Part shown: positions 22,503 to 30,333 of the stretch, piece by piece | How positions within the stretch are numbered: position 1 is the first letter of the stretch | Layout of the letters: every line of letters begins with the position of its first letter | Source of the DNA: Lutibacter citreus | GTDB lineage: Bacteria; Bacteroidota; Bacteroidia; Flavobacteriales; Flavobacteriaceae | Reading direction: 5' to 3' | Assembly (NCBI RefSeq): GCF_003260195.1 | Contig: NZ_QEIH01000001.1 | Span: 186,001-250,000 of the forward strand | DNA length: 64,000 nucleotides | Translations under genes and position numbers: made by a program | Notes under the pieces: model-generated | What the model saw: the letters and a program-made list of their open reading frames with translations, nothing else | What the model was told of the DNA's origin: nothing | The model's database searches: none

Positions 22503-24038
22503 TTAACCAAGCCAACCTTCTCTATCTAAACTTCTATATTGTATTGCTTCTGCAATATGGTCAGAAGAAATATTTTTAACACCTTCCAAGTCTGCAATAG
22601 TTCTAGAAACTTTTAATATTCTATCATATGCTCTGGCGGATAAGTTTAAGCGTTCCATCGCATTTTTTAATAGAGTTTTACTTTCTTCACTAAGTTTGCA
22701 AAACTTACGAATTTGTTTTACACTCATTTGAGCATTATAATGTACGTTTCCAATTTCTAAAAAACGTTCAGATTGTTTTTCTCTTGCTTTTGTAACACGT
22801 TCTCTTATAGATTTACTTGGCTCAGCTAATTGTTCATCAGATAGTTTTTCAAAAGGTACTGGGTTCACTTCAATGTGAATGTCTATTCTATCTAAAAGCG
22901 GACCTGAGATTTTACTTAAATAGCGTTGCATTTCTGCAGGAGAAGAAGTTACGGGAGCGTCAGGATCATTAAAATAACCACTTGGGCTAGGATTCATACT
23001 GGCCACTAACATAAAACTACTTGGGTATGTTACGGTAAATCTTGCTCTAGAAATAGTTACTTCTCTATCTTCTAAAGGTTGTCGCATTACTTCTAATACT
23101 GTTCGTTTAAACTCAGGCAATTCATCTAAAAATAGTACACCGTTATGTGACATTGAAATTTCACCTGGCTGAGGATATTGGCCTCCACCAACTAAAGCAA
23201 CATCTGAAATTGTGTGATGAGGAGAACGAAATGGACGCTGACACATTAATCCATTTTCTTTAATTTTTCCAACAACAGAGTGAATTTTTGTTGTTTCTAA
23301 CGCTTCTTGAAGAGTCATTGGAGGTAAAATAGAAGGAAGTCTTTTACTTAGCATGGTTTTTCCACTTCCGGGAGGTCCTACTAAAATTATATTGTGTCCT
23401 CCAGAAGCAGCAATTTCCATGGCGCGTTTTACTGATTCTTGTCCTTTTACATCGGCAAAATCAAATTCAGGGTTGTCTAAATTTTTATAAAATTCTGCTC
23501 TTGTATCAATTATGGTTGGTGTTAAGGTTTCTTTTTCATCAAAAAAATCAATTACTTCTTTAATGTTTTCAACTCCAAAAACCTGTATGTCATTTACAAT
23601 GGCTGCTTCTTTAGCATTTTGTTTTGGTAAAATAAAGCCTTTAAAACCTTCTTCTCTTGCTTTAATTGCAATTGGTAATGCGCCTTTTATAGGTTGTAAA
23701 CTTCCATCTAGAGAAAGTTCACCCATAATTATATAATCCCCGATTTTTTCAGATTTAATTTGGTTTGAAGCTCCGAGAATTCCAATAGCTAGGGTTAAAT
23801 CATATGCAGAGCCTTCTTTTCGAAGATCTGCAGGGGCCATATTAATGGTTATTTTTTTTCCTGGGAGTTTATATCTAATATTATTAAGAGCGGCAGAAAT
23901 ACGATAGCTACTTTCTTTTACAGCATTATCTGGTAGACCTACTAAATGGTATCCAATTCCTTTATCTATATTTACTTCAACAGTGATTGTTGTAGCTTCA
24001 ACACCAAATACTGCACTTCCAAAAACTTTAACTAGCAT
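22503..24038 (-). CDS. comM: YifB/ComM family Mg-chelatase-like AAA+ ATPase
   Basis: 511 residues, full length. The N-terminal Lon-protease-like fold domain (about 1-180) is followed by an AAA+ module with Walker A GPPGSGKTML, Walker B VLFLDELPEF and the Mg-chelatase-like insert (SMNPSPSGYFNDPD). The C-terminal domain is RSLDREGWLG-ended, as usual. In ComM this hexameric helicase promotes branch migration during natural transformation. Family and length are clear; a competence role in this organism is inferred. It is probably monocistronic, as the next gene upstream is the LacI regulator with a 72-nt gap. Confidence 0.93.
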   Translation of the reverse strand: MLVKVFGSAVFGVEATTITVEVNIDKGIGYHLVGLPDNAVKESSYRISAALNNIRYKLPGKKITINMAPADLRKEGSAYDLTLAIGILGASNQIKSEKIGDYIIMGELSLDGSLQPIKGALPIAIKAREEGFKGFILPKQNAKEAAIVNDIQVFGVENIKEVIDFFDEKETLTPTIIDTRAEFYKNLDNPEFDFADVKGQESVKRAMEIAASGGHNIILVGPPGSGKTMLSKRLPSILPPMTLQEALETTKIHSVVGKIKENGLMCQRPFRSPHHTISDVALVGGGQYPQPGEISMSHNGVLFLDELPEFKRTVLEVMRQPLEDREVTISRARFTVTYPSSFMLVASMNPSPSGYFNDPDAPVTSSPAEMQRYLSKISGPLLDRIDIHIEVNPVPFEKLSDEQLAEPSKSIRERVTKAREKQSERFLEIGNVHYNAQMSVKQIRKFCKLSEESKTLLKNAMERLNLSARAYDRILKVSRTIADLEGVKNISSDHIAEAIQYRSLDREGWLG

Positions 24039-24110
24039 TTTTTCTTTTTTTATAAAAATAGAAAAAATGTTTTAATGTTTCGGTTTTAATTAAAATCTAT
24101 AATTTTTAAC

Positions 24111-25145
24111 TTAAAATTTTATAAAAAGTTTTTTTGTAGAATCTCTTTCAACTAGTTCGGTTCTAATAATTTCAGTTTTAATATCGTCAAATTTAATATT
24201 ACCTTCTAATTTGTCTATAAGTCTTGTTGCTGCAACTTCACCTGTGGTGTGGGCAAAACGGTTAACACTTGTTAGTGGAGGTGATCCATATCTAGATAGC
24301 ATACCATTTGTAAAACCAATTATTGAAATTTCTTCAGGTATTTTAATTCCTCGCTTATTTAGAACTTGTGTTGTGAGGGCTCCAGAAACTTCATCAACAG
24401 TAAAAATACCATCAACTTTATTATTATCAAGCATATTATTAATACGTTCCATTATATTTTCCTCACCGTCTTGTCTAATAATTAAATTTTCGTTTGGTGT
24501 TATACCGTATTTAGTTAATGCTTTTAAATATCCTTTAACTCTAAATTTATTAATACTTAAATATTCAGATGTTGAAATTAGTGCAATGTTTTTACAATCT
24601 GATTTCATTAAATAGCGAGTTGCTTTATAAGCACTTTTTATGTTGTCTGTAACAACTTTATCACAATTAATATTTTTGTGAACTCTATCATATAAAACTA
24701 TTGGAGTTTCTTCATCTAAAATATCATGAAAATGGTCAAAGTTTTCCAATTGTAATGTTTCAACAGAAATACAAGCAATAAAACCATCAATAGTTCCATT
24801 TGAAAGCATTTCCATAGTGTCTACTTCCTTTTTATAAGATTCATTGGTAATACAGGTAATAATATTGTATCCTTTTTCTGTAGCAACTTTTTCTATTCCT
24901 CGTAAAACACGTGCAAAATAGTACGTAAGTATATTTGGAATAATTATACCAATGGTTTTTGTCTTTTTGTTTTGTAAACTTAAGGCAAGCGTGTTGGGTT
25001 TATACTTGTGTAATTTAGCATATTCCTGTATTTTACTTTTAGTTTCATCACTAATTTCATAACTGTCATTTAAAGCTTTTGATACAGTAGAAATTGATAC
25101 GTGTAATGCTTGTGCAATCTGCTTTATGGTTATTCTTTTAGCCAT
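24111..25145 (-). CDS. LacI-family transcriptional regulator
   Basis: 344 residues. An N-terminal HTH (ITIKQIAQALHVSISTVSKALNDS) with hinge helix is followed by a periplasmic-binding-like effector domain (from about 60, KTIGIIIPNILTYYFARVLRGIE) and a C-terminal end typical of the GalR/LacI fold. It should be a sugar-responsive repressor, but no glycan-use genes adjoin it, so its targets are elsewhere. It is expressed behind a 102-residue membrane protein gene that it overlaps by 8 nt. Confidence 0.93.
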   Translation of the reverse strand: MAKRITIKQIAQALHVSISTVSKALNDSYEISDETKSKIQEYAKLHKYKPNTLALSLQNKKTKTIGIIIPNILTYYFARVLRGIEKVATEKGYNIITCITNESYKKEVDTMEMLSNGTIDGFIACISVETLQLENFDHFHDILDEETPIVLYDRVHKNINCDKVVTDNIKSAYKATRYLMKSDCKNIALISTSEYLSINKFRVKGYLKALTKYGITPNENLIIRQDGEENIMERINNMLDNNKVDGIFTVDEVSGALTTQVLNKRGIKIPEEISIIGFTNGMLSRYGSPPLTSVNRFAHTTGEVAATRLIDKLEGNIKFDDIKTEIIRTELVERDSTKKLFIKF

Positions 25146-25446
25146 TTTTAGGTATAATAGTTAGGTTGGTTGAATTTATTCTGACTTCCTGTTTGTTTAA
25201 TCGTATTTTTCTGAATTCACCTTTGTTGTAAATTTTAGCATTATAGCTATTATAATTACAAAATAGATTCCCAAATTGGCCGGCCAGCACGGTAATAATA
25301 TTGTTTCTAAATTTATTTTTAAGTTCAGCCAATTTCTGTGAACCTATGTGACTTAGCTTAAGGTAATTATAAAGTGCAAACCCACCAATTATAACAAAAG
25401 CTATAAAGGCAATAAAAAAGAGTGCTATTTTTTTTAAAATCTGCAT
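25138..25446 (-). CDS. Small single-helix membrane protein upstream of the LacI regulator, unknown
   Basis: 102 residues with one strong membrane helix (about 7-28, ALFFIAFIAFVIIGGFALYN) and a polar C-terminal part of about 70 residues rich in Asn and Lys. I do not recognise a family. It overlaps the LacI start by 8 nt and is preceded by a consensus -7 element, so it is the first gene of that transcript. Possible roles are a small membrane partner or merely a translated leader. Confidence 0.5.
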   Translation of the reverse strand: MQILKKIALFFIAFIAFVIIGGFALYNYLKLSHIGSQKLAELKNKFRNNIITVLAGQFGNLFCNYNSYNAKIYNKGEFRKIRLNKQEVRINSTNLTIIPKNG

Positions 25447-25474
25447 TAAAAATGTACGATTTTTTTAGGTTATG

Positions 25475-25482
25475 CAAAGGTA
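25475..25482 (-). promoter_or_regulatory. -7 element for the membrane-protein/LacI operon
   Basis: On the minus strand TACCTTTG, a perfect TAnnTTTG. It lies about 29 nt before the ATG at 25446. Confidence 0.6.
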
Positions 25483-25540
25483 ATGATTTTTTACGAAAAG
25501 GAGATAGTAAGAATAACTTGTCTAAAAGTAAAAGAAAGAT

Positions 25541-25560
25541 TACATTTAAGCATAAATGTA
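25541..25560. promoter_or_regulatory. Perfect 8-bp-arm palindrome between divergent regulators
   Basis: TACATTTAAGCATAAATGTA: perfect 8-bp arms and a 4-bp spacer, 31 bp before the start codon of the small HTH gene. A natural operator for that regulator (autoregulation) or for the LacI protein. Confidence 0.5.
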
Positions 25561-25591
25561 GCATTATTTTAAAAAAAAGTTACAACTTAAT

Positions 25592-25792
25592 ATGAGGAAT
25601 TTAATAAAAGTTGAACGAGCAATACATAACTTAACCCAAGCCAAACTTGCCGAAATGATTAGCGTAAGTAGGCAAACTATAAATGCTATGGAATTAAATA
25701 AGTATGTGCCTTCAACGGTTTTGGCTTTAAAAATATCGGAAATATTTAAAAAACCAGTGAATGAAATTTTCTTTTTAGATGGTAAAGATTAG
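25592..25792 (+). CDS. Small HTH regulator (Cro/XRE, YozG-like)
   Basis: 66 residues, almost entirely a helix-turn-helix domain: NLTQAKLAEMISVSRQTINAMELNKYVPS holds both HTH helices, and the end KPVNEIFFL is typical of the short YozG/PbsX-like transcription factors. In this family such genes often sit with a small membrane protein. The nearest membrane protein here is on the opposite strand. A palindrome 31 bp upstream is a candidate operator. Confidence 0.85.
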   Translation: MRNLIKVERAIHNLTQAKLAEMISVSRQTINAMELNKYVPSTVLALKISEIFKKPVNEIFFLDGKD

Positions 25793-25867
25793 GAGCATTT
25801 TATAGCTATTTATTAATTTGTTTTTAGAGGTTTTATATAAAAAACTGATATTTAATATTTTAAGAAA

Positions 25868-25875
25868 TATATTTG
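25868..25875 (+). promoter_or_regulatory. -7 element of the two-component operon
   Basis: TATATTTG fits TAnnTTTG and lies 19 nt before the histidine kinase ATG at 25895. Confidence 0.6.
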
Positions 25876-25894
25876 TATTACATTCAAAACCTCT

Positions 25895-27916
25895 ATGAAG
25901 CATAATTTTCTATTTTTCTCCCTATTTTTTAGTATTATTCTTACGGCTCAAGATTCAGAAATTTTGCTTAAAGTAAATTATTTAAGAGAAAAAATTGAAT
26001 TGTCTGAAAAAGGAGAGAAACTCAAACTTATGGATAGTTTATGTTCAACAATAAACTATAAAACTAGTTTAAAATACGATTCAATTGTAAAAGCTACAAT
26101 ACATTATGCTTTACAGTTAGATTCTATAAGTATTGCAACAAATAGAACAGCTGATTTTATTTATTATAAAAATGGCATTGTTAACAAACCAAAAGAAGGA
26201 TTAGCAATTTTTAAACAATTTATAGAAAAAAAATTACCAATTAATAATAATTATTTTTTGGCAAGATTGTATTTAAATGGTGCTGACAGTTATTTTTTTC
26301 TGGGAGATTTTAAATCCGCTTTAAAAAATTATGATATAGCCAAAAAATACGCTAAAAAATCTGAAAATTATTGGCTTTTAGGGCTTATTAATTTGTATAT
26401 GGGTTATACTCATTCAGATATAGGAAATTTTCCAGAAGCATCTATTGAATTGCAGAATGCAGAAAAATTATTTCAAAAGGAAAAAGATACGTTTAACATA
26501 ATTGCCGCTAAAAATTCATTAGCTAATTTATACAGTAAAAATGCTTTTTATGAAGTTGCTGAGTTAGAGCGTGAAGAAGCAATTATATTGGCTAAGAAAA
26601 TTAACGGTTATAGGAACTTAGTGTCTTTGTATTATAATGGAGCAGAGGATTTTAGAAGAGTTGGAAAGTTAAAAGAATGTATTGCTAATTTATTAATATC
26701 GTTAGAGTTTCATGAAAAATCAAATAATGATTTTTATATGCGTCCTGTTATTATTTGTAAATTAATAGTGGCATATTCAGAAGGTAGAGATTTAAATAGC
26801 TTAGAGAAATATTTGCAAGAAATTGAAGCCAATAAAATTTTATATACAAATGAGTTAAATAATGGAAACTATTTAGAGGTTTTAAAATATGTGGCTTTTG
26901 CAAAAGGTAATTATCAAAAATCTCTAAAATTAGCGAAGGAGCACTTAGCTTCAAAAATAAAGGATAATAAGCCCGAAGGAATTCAAGATGCAGAAAAGTT
27001 TTTATCAAAAGTTTACAAAGCTCTTGGTAATAAAGCTGAAGCAAATTTTCACCTAAATAATTATTATGCCATCAAAGATTCTGTTTCAAGTGTTCAAAAA
27101 ATAAATGGATTAAGCTATTACCAAACCTTCTTTGAAACAAAAAAAAGAGATTTTAAAATTGAAAATCAAGTTGAGCATATTATGCTGTTAAATGAAAAGA
27201 ACAAAGTAAAAAATCAATGGTTGTTGTTTGGAGGTACGGGACTTGTCTCGGTTTTTGGTTTTATTATGTTATATAGGTCTAGAAATACTGCTAAAAGAAA
27301 ACAAAAATTACAGGAAAAGTTTTTACAAAACTTGATAGAGGTTAAAGAAAATGAGAGTACAAGATTATCAAGAGAATTACATGATAGTGTTGGTCAAAAA
27401 TTAATGTTACTAACAAAGAAAATAAAATTATTTGGAATTACTGAAATGGATGAATTAGCTGATAGTACTTTAAATGAATTAAGAAATATTTCAAAAGGGT
27501 TGCATCCATCTACTATTGAACAGCTAGGAATCACATCAGCAATAATTGCTTTAGTTAATGAAGTTGATGAACATACCAATATGTTTTTTACCAATGATAT
27601 AGAGAATATTGACGAAAATTTAAATAAAGAAACTCAACTTCATTTATATAGGATTTTACAAGAAGCATTAAATAATATTGTAAAACATGCGGCTGCCACA
27701 ACTGTTTTTGTTACTATAGTGAACAATGCTAGCTTTATAAAAATGACGATAGAGGATAACGGAAAAGGCTTTGATTTTTTTAAAATTAAAAAAGAAAATA
27801 CTAGTTTAGGTATGAAAACAATTTTAGAACGGTCTAAAATAATTAATTCTAAATTAGCTATTAAAACTAAGCAAGGAGAAGGAACAGTTATTGAATTAAT
27901 AATCCCAAAGAAATGA
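25895..27916 (+). CDS. TPR-containing sensor histidine kinase (NarX/DesK type)
   Basis: 673 residues. A signal peptide (ends LTAQ) is followed by a long TPR-like helical sensor region (about 110-405) that should lie in the periplasm, one membrane helix (about 442-460, WLLFGGTGLVSVFGFIML), then a HisKA_3 dimerisation domain with the phospho-acceptor H496 (LSRELHDSVGQKL) and a HATPase domain (N box RILQEALNNIVKHA, G1 EDNGKGFDF, G2 SLGMKTI). It autophosphorylates and passes phosphate to the regulator, whose gene overlaps its stop codon by 4 nt. The neighbouring surface-protein genes are plausible targets. No ligand can be named. Confidence 0.9.
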   Translation: MKHNFLFFSLFFSIILTAQDSEILLKVNYLREKIELSEKGEKLKLMDSLCSTINYKTSLKYDSIVKATIHYALQLDSISIATNRTADFIYYKNGIVNKPKEGLAIFKQFIEKKLPINNNYFLARLYLNGADSYFFLGDFKSALKNYDIAKKYAKKSENYWLLGLINLYMGYTHSDIGNFPEASIELQNAEKLFQKEKDTFNIIAAKNSLANLYSKNAFYEVAELEREEAIILAKKINGYRNLVSLYYNGAEDFRRVGKLKECIANLLISLEFHEKSNNDFYMRPVIICKLIVAYSEGRDLNSLEKYLQEIEANKILYTNELNNGNYLEVLKYVAFAKGNYQKSLKLAKEHLASKIKDNKPEGIQDAEKFLSKVYKALGNKAEANFHLNNYYAIKDSVSSVQKINGLSYYQTFFETKKRDFKIENQVEHIMLLNEKNKVKNQWLLFGGTGLVSVFGFIMLYRSRNTAKRKQKLQEKFLQNLIEVKENESTRLSRELHDSVGQKLMLLTKKIKLFGITEMDELADSTLNELRNISKGLHPSTIEQLGITSAIIALVNEVDEHTNMFFTNDIENIDENLNKETQLHLYRILQEALNNIVKHAAATTVFVTIVNNASFIKMTIEDNGKGFDFFKIKKENTSLGMKTILERSKIINSKLAIKTKQGEGTVIELIIPKK

Positions 27917-28563
27917 TAATGAAAAAGAAAATTTCAATAATTATTGCAGATGATCATCCAATGTTATTAAAGGGCCTTTTTGAAGAGCTTACAGAAAATG
28001 GTTACCACGTAATTGGTAAGGCAGAAAATGGTTTAAGTGCTTTAGAGTTAGTATTAAAATTGAAGCCAACATTAGCAATTTTAGATGTAGATATGCCTTT
28101 ATTATCTGGTTTTGAAGTTGTAAAAATGGCAACTGATAAAAAATCAGCAACACAGTTTATAATACAAACTTTCCATAAAGAATCTAGCTATATAATGCAA
28201 GCAAAATCGCTTCAAATTAAAGGCTATTTATTAAAAGAAGATTCTTTTCTAGAAATAGAAAAATGCATAAAAGCGGTAATAAATAAATGTGAATATTTTA
28301 GTCCTTCAATACAAAATAATTCAATTGAAAATGCGTCTAGTCAACTTCAAAAATTACAATTTTTATCAGCATCAGAAGTTGTAATATTAAAATACATTTC
28401 CAAGCAGGTATCAACAAAGCATATCGCAGAAAAATTAAATGTATCCGCAAGAACAATAGAAAAACACAGAAGTAATATAATTGAAAAATTAGATTTAAAG
28501 GCATCTACGAATTCCTTAACTAATTGGGCATTTATAAATAAAAATATCATTTTAAATTTATAA
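27913..28563 (+). CDS. NarL/LuxR-type response regulator
   Basis: 216 residues. The receiver (about 1-125) has the acidic pair D13-D14, phospho-acceptor D58 (ILDVDMP) and the conserved Lys in GYLLKED. The C-terminal LuxR-type HTH (about 150-205) has LSASEVVILKYISKQVSTKHIAEKL and the recognition helix SARTIEKHRSNI. It is translationally coupled to the kinase by the overlap ATGA (a second ATG 6 nt later is equally possible). The next gene is a degenerate copy of this protein, which suggests that output is tuned by that paralogue. Confidence 0.92.
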   Translation: MIMKKKISIIIADDHPMLLKGLFEELTENGYHVIGKAENGLSALELVLKLKPTLAILDVDMPLLSGFEVVKMATDKKSATQFIIQTFHKESSYIMQAKSLQIKGYLLKEDSFLEIEKCIKAVINKCEYFSPSIQNNSIENASSQLQKLQFLSASEVVILKYISKQVSTKHIAEKLNVSARTIEKHRSNIIEKLDLKASTNSLTNWAFINKNIILNL

Positions 28564-28620
28564 ATTGAATAAGGCGTTATTAGTTTTATAATTAATTTTT
28601 TTCAAAAATATTTCGTTAGC

Positions 28621-28649
28621 ACTACGTAGTACCACGTATAGATTACGTA
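28621..28649 (+). repeat. Three ACGTA repeats with helical spacing
   Basis: TACGTA (28623), CACGTA (28633) and TACGTA (28644) are spaced by 10 and 11 bp, one helix turn each, between the response regulator and its degenerate paralogue. The first lies in a 10-bp palindrome ACTACGTAGT, nine bases of which recur at 29355 over the stop codon of the next gene. A candidate binding site for the NarL-type regulator. Confidence 0.5.
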
Positions 28650-28697
28650 TTAACTCTTATTTCCTAATATACTTTAACGTAATATCTTGCATATCAG

Positions 28698-29363
28698 ATG
28701 CAAGAGAAGCAACAACATACTTTATTTGTAGCTCATAGTAATAGAAACTATGCGCTTGGTTTAACTATTGGGTTAACAGAAAATGGTTATTTAATTGAAC
28801 AACAATCAGTAGCTGGTATAGAAGCATTAGAATTTATATTACGCTATCAACCCAAAGTAGCCATTATTGAAGCTGAATTACCGTTCCTTTCTGCTTTTGA
28901 TATTATAAAAACAGCAAAAAGCAAAGAAGTTAAAACTCAATTTATTGTAGTGCTTAAAACAAGAGAGTTACCAATGTTTGAGCCACTTCAGTTTGTAAAA
29001 ATTAACGAAGTTTTTTATTGCAACATGAGTGTTAAAACTCTACTTAAAGTATTATCTCATTTGCATAAATCCAAAAATTGGTTTTGGAACTTGATAGAGC
29101 AAAGATTTAAAAAATTCAATAATAAAATGATGAAAACTATGGAGTCACTTTCTAATTATGAGATAGCTATTTTATTAGACTTAGCAGCTACAAAAAAAAC
29201 GAAAGATATTAATCAAGATTCAAATGCATCAGTACTATTAAATAGAAATTTAAAAGAGATTGCATTAAAATTAAATTTAACGCATCAGCAAATTAGTTTA
29301 AAGGAATGGTGCATAAAAAATAATGATATTTTAAAGGCTTTTTCTTTACGTTGTACTACGTAG
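28698..29363 (+). CDS. Degenerate response-regulator paralogue (pseudo-receiver)
   Basis: 221 residues, aligning from end to end with the regulator at 27913 (LTENGY at 26-31, IEALEF, PFLSAFDII). The phosphorylation site is destroyed: the acidic pair is H13-S14, the acceptor D58 is E58 (IIEAELP), and the conserved Lys is Cys (FYCNMS). The C-terminal domain keeps the LSNYEIAIL and LKEIALKLNLT helices but has about 14 extra residues between them and lacks the recognition helix with EKHRSNI. It cannot be phosphorylated in the normal way and probably does not bind DNA like its paralogue. The frame is intact, so this is a protein with a changed function rather than a pseudogene. Confidence 0.85.
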   Translation: MQEKQQHTLFVAHSNRNYALGLTIGLTENGYLIEQQSVAGIEALEFILRYQPKVAIIEAELPFLSAFDIIKTAKSKEVKTQFIVVLKTRELPMFEPLQFVKINEVFYCNMSVKTLLKVLSHLHKSKNWFWNLIEQRFKKFNNKMMKTMESLSNYEIAILLDLAATKKTKDINQDSNASVLLNRNLKEIALKLNLTHQQISLKEWCIKNNDILKAFSLRCTT

Positions 29364-29423
29364 CTATTATGTGCAAGCTCATATTTAAAATTTAAAAATA
29401 CTTATTAACCAAAACTACTACTC

Positions 29424-30323
29424 ATGAAATCAAAATTACTTTTACTTTCACTTTTAATGTTGTTTACTTTTACAACAAATTATGCACAAACTTCTGCATC
29501 ACAAGCTGGTATTGCCGTACAAGGTATTGCTAGAGATAACAATAATACTGCCATAACAACGGGAGATTTGATACCTTTTTTATTCACTATTTACTATACA
29601 GATAGCAATACAGAATTTACAGTGTTTTCTGATGATCCAAACTTAAAAACAGATGCATTTGGTGTATTCTCGTATGTATTAGATGTAGATCCTGAAAAAA
29701 ATTCAGATTTTGCTAATTTTCAGATGTGGTTAAAAATTGAAGCGGGTTCACCTTTAACTGAAATTAGCAATGAACCGTTGAAACATGTGCCTTACGCTAT
29801 TTCGGCAAATAATGGGGTTCCTACGGGGTCTATTATGCCTTATTTGGGTGATAGTGAGCCACCGGGTTGGGTATTATGTAAAGGGCAAACTTTTGCTTCG
29901 ATTGGAGATAAAGGGAATAATTTAAAAGAGTTTTTGGGAGGTGCAACTAATGTGCCAAATTTACAAGGGATGTTTTTAAGAGGAACAGGTATAAGCCCTG
30001 AAAATGGCTTGTCTGGGCCCGCTTTAAATGCTCCTCAAGGAGAAGGCTTTAAAGAGCATGATCATGATAAAGGGACATTAGATACTGAAGAGGGAGGAGA
30101 ACACCATCATACATATAAAGATAGATGGAGACAACATATGGGAGATGACAATGGCGATGATCAGGATCAGCTTGATAATGATTTTAGACACCGAGACTCT
30201 GACCGTACAACCCCTAACTTTGATGGTGCACACAATCATACAATAACTGGTAGAACAGGAGATGCTGGAACAACAGAGACACGACCGGTAAACCATGGGG
30301 TAAACTATATTATAAAACTATAA
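29424..30323 (+). CDS. Secreted protein with phage tail-collar domain
   Basis: 299 residues. A signal peptide (ends YAQ) is followed by an N-terminal domain (about 25-135, found before collar domains in Bacteroidota surface proteins) and a tail-collar domain starting at VPTGSIMPYLGDSEPPGWVL, in which a Gly-Trp-x-Leu-Cys-x-Gly motif is typical. The C-terminal third is rich in His and Asp (EHDHDKG, GEHHHTYK, HNHTITG), as in collar fibres that bind metal ions along the trimer axis. Such proteins resemble phage fibre tips and may mediate surface binding. It starts the surface locus and lies 10 nt before the giant protein. Confidence 0.82.
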   Translation: MKSKLLLLSLLMLFTFTTNYAQTSASQAGIAVQGIARDNNNTAITTGDLIPFLFTIYYTDSNTEFTVFSDDPNLKTDAFGVFSYVLDVDPEKNSDFANFQMWLKIEAGSPLTEISNEPLKHVPYAISANNGVPTGSIMPYLGDSEPPGWVLCKGQTFASIGDKGNNLKEFLGGATNVPNLQGMFLRGTGISPENGLSGPALNAPQGEGFKEHDHDKGTLDTEEGGEHHHTYKDRWRQHMGDDNGDDQDQLDNDFRHRDSDRTTPNFDGAHNHTITGRTGDAGTTETRPVNHGVNYIIKL

Positions 30324-30333
30324 AGTTATAATT

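Noticed and set aside
25367-25564. 65-codon minus-strand frame over the LacI operon promoter
   Set aside because: It covers the -7 element and the palindrome at 25541 and overlaps the 102-residue frame, so it is a shadow.
29424-30323. Prophage remnant suggested by the tail-collar domain
   Set aside because: The protein has a signal peptide and no phage genes adjoin; collar domains are common in Bacteroidota surface proteins.
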